Below, in pieces: positions 17,132 through 26,241 of a stretch of DNA of 64,000 bases. The position numbers and the translations under genes are program-made. Under the pieces are notes generated by a model, which was not told the origin of the DNA, did no database searches, and saw only the letters and a list, made by a program, of their open reading frames with translations. How positions within the stretch are numbered: the stretch's first letter is position 1; each line of letters starts with the position of its first letter. The stretch is from Chengkuizengella axinellae. GTDB taxonomy: Bacteria > Bacillota > Bacilli > Paenibacillales > KCTC-33759. The stretch lies in the NCBI RefSeq assembly GCF_030730905.1, contig NZ_JAVAMP010000001.1, positions 434,001-498,000 of the forward strand. The letters run 5' to 3'.

Positions 17132-17794
17132 ATGGAAATGAATACGTTGTTTTTTGTGAAAGGGATCATTTTAGGGTTTTCCATTGCTGCACCTGTTGGT
17201 CCAATTGGACTTCTTTGTATTCAGAGAACTTTAATGAATGGAAGAAAATCAGGTTTTTTCACGGGTTTAGGTGTTGCTACCGCAGATATGATTTACGGAT
17301 TTGTTGCAGGTTTTGGACTTGCTTTTATTTCTAATTTTTTATTAAATCAAAAATACATTTTACAAACTGTTGGTGGAGTCTTTTTAGTCTATTTGGGGAT
17401 TAGAATATTTTTAACAAAACCTCACAAAGGGGTTTCATCATCAAATTTTCGAGAACATTCAAGTGTGTTTTCAGACTATATAAGCGCGTTTTTTTTAACA
17501 CTTTCTAATCCTGTAACTATTTTATCCTTTCTTGCAATCTTTTCTGGTTTAGGGATTGGAAGTATGGAAAACCCAAATTATTTTGTCTCTGTTAGTTTAG
17601 TTGTTGGTGTTTTTTTAGGATCAGCTGGTTGGTGGTTTATCTTAACAACTTTAGCCAGTTTGCTTATAAATCGAATGAACAATGCTCATTTGCAATGGGT
17701 CAATAGAATGTCCGGTATTTTTATCTTTTCATTTGGTGTGTTCATTATTTATTCTTTAATTACTTCATTAATACAAATTGTTCTTTTGGAATAA
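17132..17794 (+). CDS. LysE-family amino-acid exporter
   Basis: The 220-residue protein has about six helices and the LysE N-terminal signature (AAPVGPIGLLCIQRTLMNG). The start ATG 17132 follows AGTGAGGGA with eight bases of spacing; an ATG two codons earlier is possible. It begins 10 bases after the MFS gene and is likely in one operon with it and the Lrp regulator. It probably exports an amino acid or analogue. Confidence 0.87.
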   Translation: MEMNTLFFVKGIILGFSIAAPVGPIGLLCIQRTLMNGRKSGFFTGLGVATADMIYGFVAGFGLAFISNFLLNQKYILQTVGGVFLVYLGIRIFLTKPHKGVSSSNFREHSSVFSDYISAFFLTLSNPVTILSFLAIFSGLGIGSMENPNYFVSVSLVVGVFLGSAGWWFILTTLASLLINRMNNAHLQWVNRMSGIFIFSFGVFIIYSLITSLIQIVLLE

Positions 17795-17915
17795 ACTATT
17801 ATAGTTTGGTCGTACTTATCATTTTGACAAGCAGATAAAAAAATGATACTTTTTAATAGTCTAAAATTTAATTGTACGCAATTTATTATAATGTAAAAGA
17901 AAGGTGAATCACAAA

Positions 17916-18932
17916 ATGAAAAATGAAGAAATTCAATTAGCCTCGAGACCAGAGGGACTGCCAGATGAACATACTTTTAGATTTGTATCAACAGAAATGC
18001 CTGCTCCCAAAGAGAATGAAATTTTAGTTAAATCATTATATCTTTCAGTGGATCCCTATATGCGTGGCCGCATGAGAGAAGGCAAATCTTATGCAGCGCC
18101 ATATTCAATTGACCAAGTTATCACAGGCGGTGTTGTAGGGGAGGTAGTAGAATCAAAATCTTCTAATTTCCAAAAAGGTGATATTGTAACTGGGATGTTG
18201 AATTGGGCTCGTTATCAAACGGTTCAAGAAGGAATTGTTCAAAAAGTAAATCCGTCTTTAGCACCGATCTCTACAAATTTAGGTGTCTTAGGGATGCCTG
18301 GGGCAACGGCTTACTTTGGTTTAATGGATATAGGTCAGCCAAAAGAAGGTGAGACGGTCGTTGTGTCAGGTGCAGCTGGTGCAGTTGGCATGTTAGTTGG
18401 TCAAATTGCTAAAATTCAAGGTGCACGTGTTGTGGGAATCGCAGGCTCTCAGGAGAAAATTGATTATTTGGTTAATGAGTTGAATTTTGATGTTGCGATT
18501 AATTATAAAGACGCTGATTTCAAATCAAAGTTAGCGGATGCTTGTTCTAATGGAGTAGATGTGTATTTTGAAAATGTAGGTGGAGAAATATCAGACGAAG
18601 TATTCAAACATTTAAATACCCATGCACGTATTCCGGTTTGTGGTGCTATCTCATCTTATAATAATAAAGAACTAGACTTAGGCCCTCGTGTTCAGACTAT
18701 TTTAATTAAAAATCGAGCATTGATGAAAGGTTTTCTAGTTTCTGATTATGCGAATCGTTTCCCAGAAGGAATTAAACAATTAGCTGCTTGGATTATGGCA
18801 GGAAAACTTAAATATGAAGAAACGATTATTGATGGGTTTGAAAATACACCTGAAGCATTTTTAGGATTGTTTAAAGGAACAAATTTAGGGAAATTATTAG
18901 TAAAAGTAGCTGATCCAAGTCAGTCTTCTTAA
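17916..18932 (+). CDS. NADP-dependent oxidoreductase, zinc-free MDR family (YfmJ-like)
   Basis: The 338-residue enzyme has the leukotriene-B4-dehydrogenase/curcumin-reductase-type layout: SVDPYMRGRM near residue 50, then the Rossmann motif VVSGAAGAVGMLVGQIAK around 152-169 and DVYFENVGGEI at about 212. No zinc ligands are seen. Members reduce double bonds of enones with NADPH. The start ATG 17916 has AAAGGTGA eight bases upstream. B. subtilis YfmJ is the closest protein I can recall. The gene stands alone with a strong terminator. Confidence 0.88.
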   Translation: MKNEEIQLASRPEGLPDEHTFRFVSTEMPAPKENEILVKSLYLSVDPYMRGRMREGKSYAAPYSIDQVITGGVVGEVVESKSSNFQKGDIVTGMLNWARYQTVQEGIVQKVNPSLAPISTNLGVLGMPGATAYFGLMDIGQPKEGETVVVSGAAGAVGMLVGQIAKIQGARVVGIAGSQEKIDYLVNELNFDVAINYKDADFKSKLADACSNGVDVYFENVGGEISDEVFKHLNTHARIPVCGAISSYNNKELDLGPRVQTILIKNRALMKGFLVSDYANRFPEGIKQLAAWIMAGKLKYEETIIDGFENTPEAFLGLFKGTNLGKLLVKVADPSQSS

Positions 18933-18948
18933 AATAAGTTAAGGTAAA

Positions 18949-18987
18949 AGGAACAATGGTCTTTACACCATTGTTCCTCTTTTTATA
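18949..18987 (+). terminator. Terminator after the MDR oxidoreductase
   Basis: GGAACAATGG and CCATTGTTCC form a perfect stem with a short loop, followed by TCTTTTT. Confidence 0.9.
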
Positions 18988-19154
18988 ACATAAGAATTTG
19001 ATCCAGACAGAAAGTCAATTTGTCAGCTAATGAATGACGATCTTTTCGGACGTGTTGATTTTATTAGACCGATGATATTCCAATAAATACTATAAAATAG
19101 ATGATTCATAATTCGAACTGCAATTCATTATATATGTTCAAAAGAATCTTTTCT

Positions 19155-19877
19155 TTAAATAGTTGTATTATTTAATACAAGCTGCAAAGTAATCTTCACA
19201 TCATTCTCCGTATCTAATACCACTGTATGTGGGTTTTCCATACCAAAATCATTAAAAGTTACAATCGTTTCTGCCTTTAATTTCAACTCATCGTTTTCGG
19301 GTAAAACTTCTGCTTCAAAAGTTACTTGATTCGTAATCCCTTTTATAGTAAGATCGCCTTTTAGTAGGATGGAATTTGTTTCTCCTGACAACCAGAGGTC
19401 AGGAAACTGTTCGATAGATTGAAGTTCAAAAGTGGCTTCAGAGAATTGCTCAGCATCTAAAAATCTAAGTCCTTGCACATGAGAGTCCCTTTGGGAGTTT
19501 CCAGAATCTATTGATGTTATCCCTACAGTTGCTTCTGCCTCAACAAGGTTTGGTTCATTTTGGTTGATATTCCATTGCCCACTAACATCACTAAATTGGA
19601 TATTCACTTCCTCTTTGGAAGTTTTAATGCTTAAGTAAACATTGGAATCCTCCGTTATTTCCCATTCTCCATTTAAATCCAACTCTTCTGATGTGAAGTC
19701 TGTATTAGATTGAGCTGCGGGCTGTTCGTCTTGAACCATTGTTTCATTTTCCTCAGTTTCTTCAAAAACATCATTAATCTCAATATGATTTCCGGCATAA
19801 TAATCGAATGCAAAATATCCTCCTATAATAATTACTAACGCAATTACTGACGATATCAACAACTTATTTTTTTTCAT
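19155..19877 (-). CDS. Membrane-anchored YceI-like protein
   Basis: The 240-residue protein has an N-terminal anchor (NKLLISSVIALVIIIGGYFAF), an acidic linker (EETEENETMVQDEQ) and a C-terminal YceI-like lipocalin-type domain (ADAEQFSEATFELQS-like LDAEQFSEATFELQS, LTIKGITNQVTFEAEV, VTFNDFGMENPHT). YceI proteins bind isoprenoid-type lipids in a beta-barrel. It is probably displayed outside the membrane. GAAGGGA precedes the start. The gene stands alone. Confidence 0.85.
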   Translation of the reverse strand: MKKNKLLISSVIALVIIIGGYFAFDYYAGNHIEINDVFEETEENETMVQDEQPAAQSNTDFTSEELDLNGEWEITEDSNVYLSIKTSKEEVNIQFSDVSGQWNINQNEPNLVEAEATVGITSIDSGNSQRDSHVQGLRFLDAEQFSEATFELQSIEQFPDLWLSGETNSILLKGDLTIKGITNQVTFEAEVLPENDELKLKAETIVTFNDFGMENPHTVVLDTENDVKITLQLVLNNTTI

Positions 19878-20210
19878 GCATGTAATTCTCCCTTCTATAA
19901 TAAGTGAGCTATTTTACAAGAAAAATCTTGGACAAACATACATGAAGTATACTAAAGTTTTGTGTCAGTCAGATGTCCAAAGTAAATTTAAAATCTTTGA
20001 ATCTTGAAATTGAGTTTGTTAAAATGGTGTTAAATATTGTAAAGTTCTATGTTTCTTTTATATTAAGTATACTATCTATTATAATACTGGTAAACATAGG
20101 GGAAAAGTAGTAAAAGAAGAGTTTAATTCTAAGAAATTGAAAATATAAATTAAAAACGAAACTTCATACAATCAATCACGTTTAATTATGCATAAGGAGA
20201 TGAAAGAGAT
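19878..20210. other. Divergent intergenic region (YceI / signal peptidase)
   Basis: No gene is seen. TATAAT at 20080-20085 with a weak TTTATA 17 bases upstream may be the signal peptidase promoter. The rest is AT-rich without clear structure. Confidence 0.35.
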
Positions 20211-20819
20211 ATGAGTGGAACAACAAAAAAGATAGGAAAAGAATTAGTCAGTTGGATAGTTACATTCTTAGTCGCATTTGGTATCGCTTTTTTTATTCAA
20301 AGTGAAGTATTAGCTGTAACTGAAGTAAAGCAATCATCGATGGAAAATACTTTATTTGAGGATGAAAGATTAATCGTTGATAAACTTTCAAATCAATTTG
20401 ATGATCTTGATCGCGGGGACATTGTCATCTTTACTGAAGAAGAAAAGACAGGTGGTTTTTGGAGCAGCAGTATTGGAATTCAATTACAAGATTATATGAA
20501 TAAGGTGACAGGTAATGATCCGAGAAAAAGGTTGGTTAAGCGAGTCATAGCCACTCCAGGAGACACGATTGATATTAAGGATGGACAAGTGTACATTAAT
20601 GATGAATTAATAGACGAACCTTACATCGAAAGTGACAAGACGTTTGCGAGAGACTTTGAATTGCCCATTGAAGTACCAGAAGGTTATGTATTTGTAATGG
20701 GAGATAATAGAGAGAAAAGCAGAGACAGTCGTGATTTTGGACTTGTAGATATTACAAATGTAGAAGGTAAAGCGATTTTGAAAATGTGGCCTTTGAACGA
20801 ATTTGGACTTATTGATTAG
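20211..20819 (+). CDS. lepB: Type I signal peptidase
   Basis: The 202-residue S26 peptidase has one N-terminal membrane helix (ELVSWIVTFLVAFGIAFFIQ), the catalytic Ser in QSSMENTL (~43), box C DRGDIVIF, the catalytic Lys in RLVKRVIATPGD (~110) and box E GDNREKSRDSRDFG. It removes signal peptides from exported proteins on the outer face of the membrane. It is of the SipS/SipT type. The Ser-Lys interval is longer than in SipS because of an insert near residues 80-105. CsaA follows 21 bases later, a pairing that fits a secretion context. Confidence 0.95.
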   Translation: MSGTTKKIGKELVSWIVTFLVAFGIAFFIQSEVLAVTEVKQSSMENTLFEDERLIVDKLSNQFDDLDRGDIVIFTEEEKTGGFWSSSIGIQLQDYMNKVTGNDPRKRLVKRVIATPGDTIDIKDGQVYINDELIDEPYIESDKTFARDFELPIEVPEGYVFVMGDNREKSRDSRDFGLVDITNVEGKAILKMWPLNEFGLID

Positions 20820-20840
20820 TCTTTAAAAAGGAGTTATGTT

Positions 20841-21170
20841 ATGGCAAGCTTTGATGATTTTTTTAAGTTGGACATAAGAGTTGGTGAAGTGATACGAGCA
20901 GAACTCTTTGAAGAGGCCAGGAAGCCAGCATATAAATTGTGGGTGGATTTTGGAGAAGAGATTGGAATAAAAAAGTCGAGTGCTCAAATTACGGAATGTT
21001 ATGATATGAATGGATTAGTAGGGAAACAAGTCATGGGTGTGGTTAACTTCCCTCCCAAACAAATTGCTTCTTTTATGTCAGAAGCACTGGTTTTAGGAAC
21101 ATATTCAGATCAAGGGGTTGTACTTATTCAACCAGAGCAAAAAGTGAAAAATGGCGACAAATTAGGTTAA
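20841..21170 (+). CDS. csaA: CsaA secretion chaperone / tRNA-binding-domain protein
   Basis: This 109-residue protein consists of a single OB-fold tRNA-binding domain (FFKLDIRVGEVIRAE, KLWVDFGEEIGIKKSSAQIT, VNFPPKQIASFMSEALVLG). It matches CsaA, a dimeric chaperone that helps export proteins, in length and sequence. The start ATG follows AAAAGGAG. Located directly after lepB, it is likely co-transcribed, and both serve protein secretion. A terminator follows. Confidence 0.93.
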   Translation: MASFDDFFKLDIRVGEVIRAELFEEARKPAYKLWVDFGEEIGIKKSSAQITECYDMNGLVGKQVMGVVNFPPKQIASFMSEALVLGTYSDQGVVLIQPEQKVKNGDKLG

Positions 21171-21185
21171 GTCTAAAGTTTTATC

Positions 21186-21220
21186 AAGCTGCTTTTTCTA
21201 AGAAAAAGCAGCTTTTCTAG
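21186..21220 (+). terminator. Terminator after csaA
   Basis: AAGCTGCTTTTTCTTA-type arms (AAGCTGCTTTTTC and GAAAAAGCAGCTT) with loop TAA are followed by TTCT. This is a strong intrinsic hairpin. Confidence 0.85.
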
Positions 21221-21325
21221 TCACTTATTTTAATTAAGAGGTATTTTTCCGTGAGGATAGTTTTAAAGAAACATTTTTTTCAACATCTTAAAAATATTTT
21301 ATTATAGGGAAGTGCAAGGTAGATT

Positions 21326-21559
21326 ATGAGAGAATTGATATTATTTATTTTCATTGGTCTCTTAATTGGATATTGTTTAATTTTTATCCCAGTAATTGGA
21401 GTTATAGTTGGATTTGCGATTATTTTTGGTATGTTATTAAAAATCATAGTTCAATTATCTAGAGTTCCTAAATACTCGGACCCAGTAACAAAGAATGAAC
21501 GAAGAATCTCAAAACTAACCGAATCAGAATATAATAAATTTTACAAGGGTGATAAATAA
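21326..21559 (+). CDS. Small hypothetical membrane protein
   Basis: The protein has 77 residues. A long hydrophobic N-terminal half (LILFIFIGLLIGYCLIFIPV and further helices to about residue 48) is followed by a short charged tail (TKNERRISKLTESEYNKFYK). AAGGTAG lies upstream of the ATG. No named family was recognised. It is convergent with the beta-propeller gene, whose 3' end is 12 bases away. Confidence 0.55.
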   Translation: MRELILFIFIGLLIGYCLIFIPVIGVIVGFAIIFGMLLKIIVQLSRVPKYSDPVTKNERRISKLTESEYNKFYKGDK

Positions 21560-21571
21560 TGGATTGAGGGG

Positions 21572-23161
21572 CTATTTATTTTGAATTTTACCTTTGGTGA
21601 GCTTTAATAATTTATAATCAACGATTTCATCATCTGAATCCACTAAATAAACACCCAAATAAGTATTATTTTTTTTGTAATTTTCAATTAAAATATCATT
21701 CCCAGGTGAATAAGGGTGTATAACGTTATCTCCATCTGGGATCTGATTTGAAGCTTCTTTTTTATAATATAAAACTTCTACTACAAGATAGTATCGAGAC
21801 TCATCAATGTTTACATTGACCTCTGTAGTCCCCTTTTGATCTCCCTTTTTAGCAGTTGGATGAAATGATGGATTTGTGGAAGTATGAGAGTCTTCCTCAT
21901 TGTCTTGTTCTCTGACAATAATTGTTTTTGTGACTTCTTCAGCTGCGTTCCCGGCATTATCGTTGACATTATAGTGTATTGTATATGTGCCAGTAATATC
22001 AGTATCAATAAAGTTTATTGTATGATGATCTTCATTTGTGATTTTCTTATTGATATTGTTGGTTATATCACCATCTACATTATCCAAGGCAGTTGCTCCT
22101 TGATCAATATATGAATCCCCTTTTTCAACTATAATCCTTTCATCTCCAATTAATTTGATCTTTGGTGGTGTATTTATAATATACATATAGATATCATAAT
22201 TAGCATTTCGATCATCAACATACATGATTTTATCTTGATAAAGATGAGGGTTGGTTTGAGTAGATTCATTTGATGTCATTCTGGATTTTTTGCCATTGTT
22301 CAAGTCATACATATAGATAGTCCAGTTCCCATTACGTTTATCTTGCCATATAATATGTTCTTTAGAAATAACAGGATTTTTTTGCGAAGAATCCTCATTC
22401 GTCAATTGCTTTTTGGTGTTAGTGTTCAAATCATACAAATAAATATCATAATTTCCATTACGTTTGTCTTCCCATACAATATTGTTTTCATAAATTGCAG
22501 GATTAGATTGTTTGAATTGATTATTAGTGATTCTTCTTTCTTTGTTTGATAATAAATCGTATAAGTAAATATCATGATTTCCGTTTCGATCATCCCGCCA
22601 TACTATATTATTTCCATAAATCGCAGGTTGTGTTTGATTATATTGATTATCCGTAATCTGAATTTCTTTTCTTGAATTTATATCATACATATAGATGTCA
22701 TAGTTTCCGTTACGATAGTCTTGCCAAACCACTTTTTCTTCAAATATAACTGGATGATTCTGTGTTGAATGATGAACTGTAATTTGTTTTTCTTGTTTTG
22801 TACTCAAATCGTACAGGTAGATGTCCCAATTTCCATTCCGGAAATCCATCCAAACGATGTTGTTGCCATAAATGTCAGGATTGGATTGATGAGAAGAGTT
22901 CTTTGTAATTCTTGTTTCTTTGTCATCTTTCAAATGGTACAAATAAATATCTTGATTTCCATTTCGTTGATCCATCCATACTATAATATCCTCATAAATT
23001 GCTGGTGAGGACTGGGATGATTGTTCATCAGTAATCATCACATGTTTTCCTTCTTTACCTATTAAGGGCTCATCATGTTCTGAATAAACTGTAGAAAAAA
23101 GTCCCGACCCAATCCCAATATTTATAACAATACATAAAAATAAAATTCTCAGCTTTTTCAT
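21572..23161 (-). CDS. Secreted TolB-like beta-propeller protein with Ig-like (DUF5011-type) domain
   Basis: The 529-residue protein has a signal peptide (KKLRILFLCIVINIGIGSGL) and then about seven tandem 42-residue units. Each carries P-x-IY-x-x-x-IVW-x-D-x-RNGN-x-DIY-x-YD and then IT (residues about 45-335), consistent with a closed seven-bladed propeller of the TolB/WD40-like class. Next comes an Ig-like domain (about 336-425) with the VEKGDSYIDQGATALDNVDG wording of DUF5011, and a ~100-residue C-terminal region. It is probably a cell-surface or secreted binding protein; the ligand is unknown. The units are highly conserved, implying recent duplication or strong constraint. The polysaccharide deacetylase gene lies 156 bases upstream on the same strand. 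Confidence 0.85.
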   Translation of the reverse strand: MKKLRILFLCIVINIGIGSGLFSTVYSEHDEPLIGKEGKHVMITDEQSSQSSPAIYEDIIVWMDQRNGNQDIYLYHLKDDKETRITKNSSHQSNPDIYGNNIVWMDFRNGNWDIYLYDLSTKQEKQITVHHSTQNHPVIFEEKVVWQDYRNGNYDIYMYDINSRKEIQITDNQYNQTQPAIYGNNIVWRDDRNGNHDIYLYDLLSNKERRITNNQFKQSNPAIYENNIVWEDKRNGNYDIYLYDLNTNTKKQLTNEDSSQKNPVISKEHIIWQDKRNGNWTIYMYDLNNGKKSRMTSNESTQTNPHLYQDKIMYVDDRNANYDIYMYIINTPPKIKLIGDERIIVEKGDSYIDQGATALDNVDGDITNNINKKITNEDHHTINFIDTDITGTYTIHYNVNDNAGNAAEEVTKTIIVREQDNEEDSHTSTNPSFHPTAKKGDQKGTTEVNVNIDESRYYLVVEVLYYKKEASNQIPDGDNVIHPYSPGNDILIENYKKNNTYLGVYLVDSDDEIVDYKLLKLTKGKIQNK

Positions 23162-23317
23162 ATTTCTCCTCCATTTAAAAGTATTACTTTCTATCCATAT
23201 TCATTTAAAATTAGAAAGATGAAATTTACTTTATTTTGGAGGAGAAAGTGAAGAGAAGTATTTTTTCCAAGTGTGCTTTACCTAACCAATTTAGTGGCTT
23301 GAGTCCGTTTTAGCATA

Positions 23318-24226
23318 CTAAAAACGAAATCCAAAAAAATAAAACTTTTTCTCTATCTCTTTAACAATGTCTGCTCCTGAATAACCTCCAGGAACATTAA
23401 TACGATTTAAAAGAAAAAAATCATCATTAGCATTATTTATTCCATTTCGAACGGTTAATGTTAGTTGATAACCTACTTCCTTAGCGATTTCTTCAGTGGC
23501 TTCATTAAAGGAACCAAATGGATAAGCAAATGAAATCACTTCATTCCCTAAGTTCTTTTCAATTTCTTCTTTTGCAAGTAATAAATCCTGCCTTATGCGC
23601 TGAATGTACTGTGCTTCGGTTTCATGCTCATGAATAGGATATGTAAGTAATGGTTTATTCTCAATGGTTTCTTTGGAATGAGAATTATAGGAGTGGCTTT
23701 GAATATCAATCAGTCCAGACTCGTACATCTCTTTTGCTTGTTCCCATGAAAAATGTTCAATTACACCTGGGGTTTCACCCATTTGATCAACTACTACATA
23801 GAAAGTAGCCTTCATATTTAATTCTTTTAAAATAGGATATGCATATTCATAATTGCTGCTATATCCATCATCCATCGTAATCAATACAGGTTTATCAGGA
23901 AGAGGGAGGTTATTGTTAGTATAATTAATCAGTTCACTTACTAATATTGTTGTATACCCTTGGTCCTTCAAATATTTCATTTGCTGTTCAAAATCATCAG
24001 GTTTTACACTAGTGCTGGATGATTGGTCTGAGAAATGATGATACATTAAAACGGGTAATTTTTCATTTGTATTTACATAATATATTTTTTCATTTGTTAC
24101 TCCCCACATCAAAACAATACTTATAAATATCAATAATAAAATGAAAATTTGTTTTAACTGAATATATTTATGTATATTTTTTTTAATTGTTGTGTTTTGG
24201 TTTACTAGTTGTTTAGGTTCTAGAAT
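23318..24226 (-). CDS. Polysaccharide deacetylase (NodB/CE4), membrane anchored, probable ATT start
   Basis: This encodes about 302 residues. The NodB domain is shown by LPVLMYHHF, LITMDDGYSSNYEYAYPIL (catalytic and metal Asp), IQSHSYNSHS (metal His pair) and FAYPFGSFNEAT. Such enzymes remove acetyl groups from peptidoglycan, chitin-like polymers or poly-GlcNAc at the cell surface. The TTG at 24133 lies after most of the N-terminal hydrophobic helix and has no Shine-Dalgarno. The frame extends upstream to a TAA at 24227-24229. Immediately after that stop, ATT at 24226 has TGAGGTG seven bases upstream. Starting there restores a basic N-terminus and the full anchor KQIFILLLIFISIVLMWG. Confidence 0.85.
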   Translation of the reverse strand: MLEPKQLVNQNTTIKKNIHKYIQLKQIFILLLIFISIVLMWGVTNEKIYYVNTNEKLPVLMYHHFSDQSSSTSVKPDDFEQQMKYLKDQGYTTILVSELINYTNNNLPLPDKPVLITMDDGYSSNYEYAYPILKELNMKATFYVVVDQMGETPGVIEHFSWEQAKEMYESGLIDIQSHSYNSHSKETIENKPLLTYPIHEHETEAQYIQRIRQDLLLAKEEIEKNLGNEVISFAYPFGSFNEATEEIAKEVGYQLTLTVRNGINNANDDFFLLNRINVPGGYSGADIVKEIEKKFYFFGFRF

Positions 24227-24366
24227 TTAAATGCACCTCACTTGATTGAAGATAAAATAGACTTCCCAAGAACATGTAACCAATATAATAAACGCAGTAC
24301 GGGCGGAAAAGTTTCTATAAATGTTACAAAATGTATTTATTATGACGATTTATTGAAAGATGACTA

Positions 24367-24395
24367 TTTACACAAAATGACTAAATCGGTATAAT
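24367..24395 (+). promoter_or_regulatory. Sigma-A-type promoter of the fatty-acid degradation cluster
   Basis: TTTACA (24367-24372) and a perfect TATAAT (24390-24395) are 17 bases apart, about 80 bases before etfB. I did not find a FadR-type palindrome or a clear cre site around it. Confidence 0.75.
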
Positions 24396-24473
24396 AGTAT
24401 AGAAAGGTAAACATCATATGTTTTACATGTATAAATTTTAAACAAAGAATTACCCAATTAGGAGGGGAGAATA

Positions 24474-25244
24474 TTGAATCTTATTGTATGTCTGAAACAA
24501 ACCTTTGACACGGAAGAAAAAGTAAACATCGAAAATGGGAAGGTAAGTGAAGATGGAGCAAAATTCATCATTAATCCCTATGATGAATATGCCCTGGAAG
24601 AGGCAATACGTTTAAAGGAACGATTCGGCGGAGAGGTGACAGCGGTTACAATAGGGACTGATCAAGCCGAAAGTGCTTTACGAACAGCTTTAGCTATGGG
24701 TGCTGATAAAGCTGTTTTAGTGAATGACGAGCGACTATTCGGAGATGAATTCACAACTTCCAAAGTATTAGCAGCCGTCGTGAAGGATAAAGACTATGAC
24801 TTGATTTTGAGTGGTTATATGTCTGTGGATAATGGTGGAGGGCAGAGTGGCTTACGCTTGGCTGAAGAGCTGGATATCCCTCATGTTAATGCAATTACTA
24901 AACTAGAGGTACAGGACAATCAGGTTGTTGTAGAGCGTGATGTGGAAGGTGATATTGAAGTGATTGAATCCAATCTTCCAATTTTAATTACAGCTCAGCA
25001 AGGATTGAATGAACCTAGGTACCCTTCTTTACCAGGGATCATGAAAGCCAAAAGGAAACCGATTGAAGAATTAAAAGCAGAGGATTTAGCTGTTGATCTT
25101 GATCAAATTGGGTCAAAAACAAAAATCATAGATCAGGTACTTCCGCCAAAAAGGCAAGAGGGTAGAATTTTACAGGGAGAAATAAACGAACAAGTAAACG
25201 AGCTCGTACAATTGTTACAAGGTGAGGTGAACTTCAATGGGTAG
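24474..25244 (+). CDS. etfB: Electron transfer flavoprotein beta subunit
   Basis: The 256-residue protein starts LIVCLKQTFDTEEKV and has INPYDEYALEEAIRLKE and the AMP-contact region AMGADKAVLVNDE, matching EtfB. With EtfA it forms a soluble FAD/AMP heterodimer that accepts electrons from acyl-CoA dehydrogenases such as FadE, encoded downstream. The start is TTG at 24474 after GGAGGGGA. The first gene of the beta-oxidation cluster, it overlaps etfA by eight bases, which suggests translational coupling. Confidence 0.96.
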   Translation: MNLIVCLKQTFDTEEKVNIENGKVSEDGAKFIINPYDEYALEEAIRLKERFGGEVTAVTIGTDQAESALRTALAMGADKAVLVNDERLFGDEFTTSKVLAAVVKDKDYDLILSGYMSVDNGGGQSGLRLAEELDIPHVNAITKLEVQDNQVVVERDVEGDIEVIESNLPILITAQQGLNEPRYPSLPGIMKAKRKPIEELKAEDLAVDLDQIGSKTKIIDQVLPPKRQEGRILQGEINEQVNELVQLLQGEVNFNG

Positions 25245-26220
25245 AGATGTGATTGTTTTTGCAGAAGTGAAAAATGAAAGCTTGAGAAATGTTTCCTTTG
25301 AGGTGTTAAGTGCAGCCAAACGAATTCATGACGGTGGTAAAATCACAGCAGTATTATTTGGTGATCAACCCGACTCTTTTGCAGATCAACTTACTTCATA
25401 TGGTGCAGACGAGGTTTTGTCTGTGAATCATGAACAGCTAGAGAGCTATACGACAGATGCCTACACCCAAGCTTTTATTTCTATTATAGAAGATAAGAAT
25501 CCAGAAGTGATCTTAATGCCGCATACAGCATCTTGTAAAGACTTTGCTCCTCGTTTAGCAGCTCACTTAAGCTGTGGTCTTATTACAGATTGTACAGACG
25601 TAAATATTGAAAGCGGAAACATCGTATTTACTCGTCCAATCTATGCAGGTAAAGCATTTCAAAAAAGGGAGGTTATAGAAGGTAAGATTTTTGCAACTAT
25701 ACGTCCAAACAATATCCCAAGTAGAGACATTGACAACAGCCGTACAACGAAAATAGAAGAAATGAAAGTTGATATCAAAGATATTCGAACGGTTGTGAAA
25801 GAGGTTGTTCAAAAAGCGTCAGATGGTGTTGATTTGTCTGAGGCGAAAATTATTGTTTCTGGAGGCAGAGGAGTTAAAACTGCTGAAGGGTTTGAGCCGT
25901 TAAAAGAATTAGCTGATGTTTTAGGAGCAGCAGTTGGTGCTTCAAGAGGTGCATGTGATGCTGAGTATTGCGATTACTCCTTGCAAATTGGTCAGACAGG
26001 AAAAGTTGTAACACCAGATTTGTATATCGCATGTGGAATTTCCGGCGCCATTCAACATTTAGCAGGAATGTCTAATTCAAAGATTATTGTTGCAATTAAT
26101 AAAGATCCTGAAGCGCCAATCTTCGATATTGCTGATTTTGGTATTGTTGGGGATCTATTTGAAGTCGTACCGATGTTAACAGAGCAGTTTAAGCAGATTA
26201 TAAATAAACAAGCTTCATAA
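25237..26220 (+). CDS. etfA: Electron transfer flavoprotein alpha subunit
   Basis: The 327-residue protein has the EtfA C-terminal FAD-binding region: VSGGRGVKTAEGFEPLKELA, GASRGACDAEYCDYSLQIGQ, TGKVVTPDLYIACGISGAIQ and FGIVGDLFEVVP. It partners EtfB and passes electrons from FadE to a membrane acceptor, probably the FadF-like protein at the end of the cluster. The ATG overlaps the end of etfB and has AAGGTGAG upstream. Confidence 0.97.
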   Translation: MGRDVIVFAEVKNESLRNVSFEVLSAAKRIHDGGKITAVLFGDQPDSFADQLTSYGADEVLSVNHEQLESYTTDAYTQAFISIIEDKNPEVILMPHTASCKDFAPRLAAHLSCGLITDCTDVNIESGNIVFTRPIYAGKAFQKREVIEGKIFATIRPNNIPSRDIDNSRTTKIEEMKVDIKDIRTVVKEVVQKASDGVDLSEAKIIVSGGRGVKTAEGFEPLKELADVLGAAVGASRGACDAEYCDYSLQIGQTGKVVTPDLYIACGISGAIQHLAGMSNSKIIVAINKDPEAPIFDIADFGIVGDLFEVVPMLTEQFKQIINKQAS

Positions 26221-26241
26221 CAATTTTTTGAGGTGGTTTTA

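Noticed and set aside
22200-23050. Regular repeats suggestive of a CRISPR or satellite array
   Set aside because: The 126-base period is in frame and encodes the 42-residue propeller units; there are no spacers.
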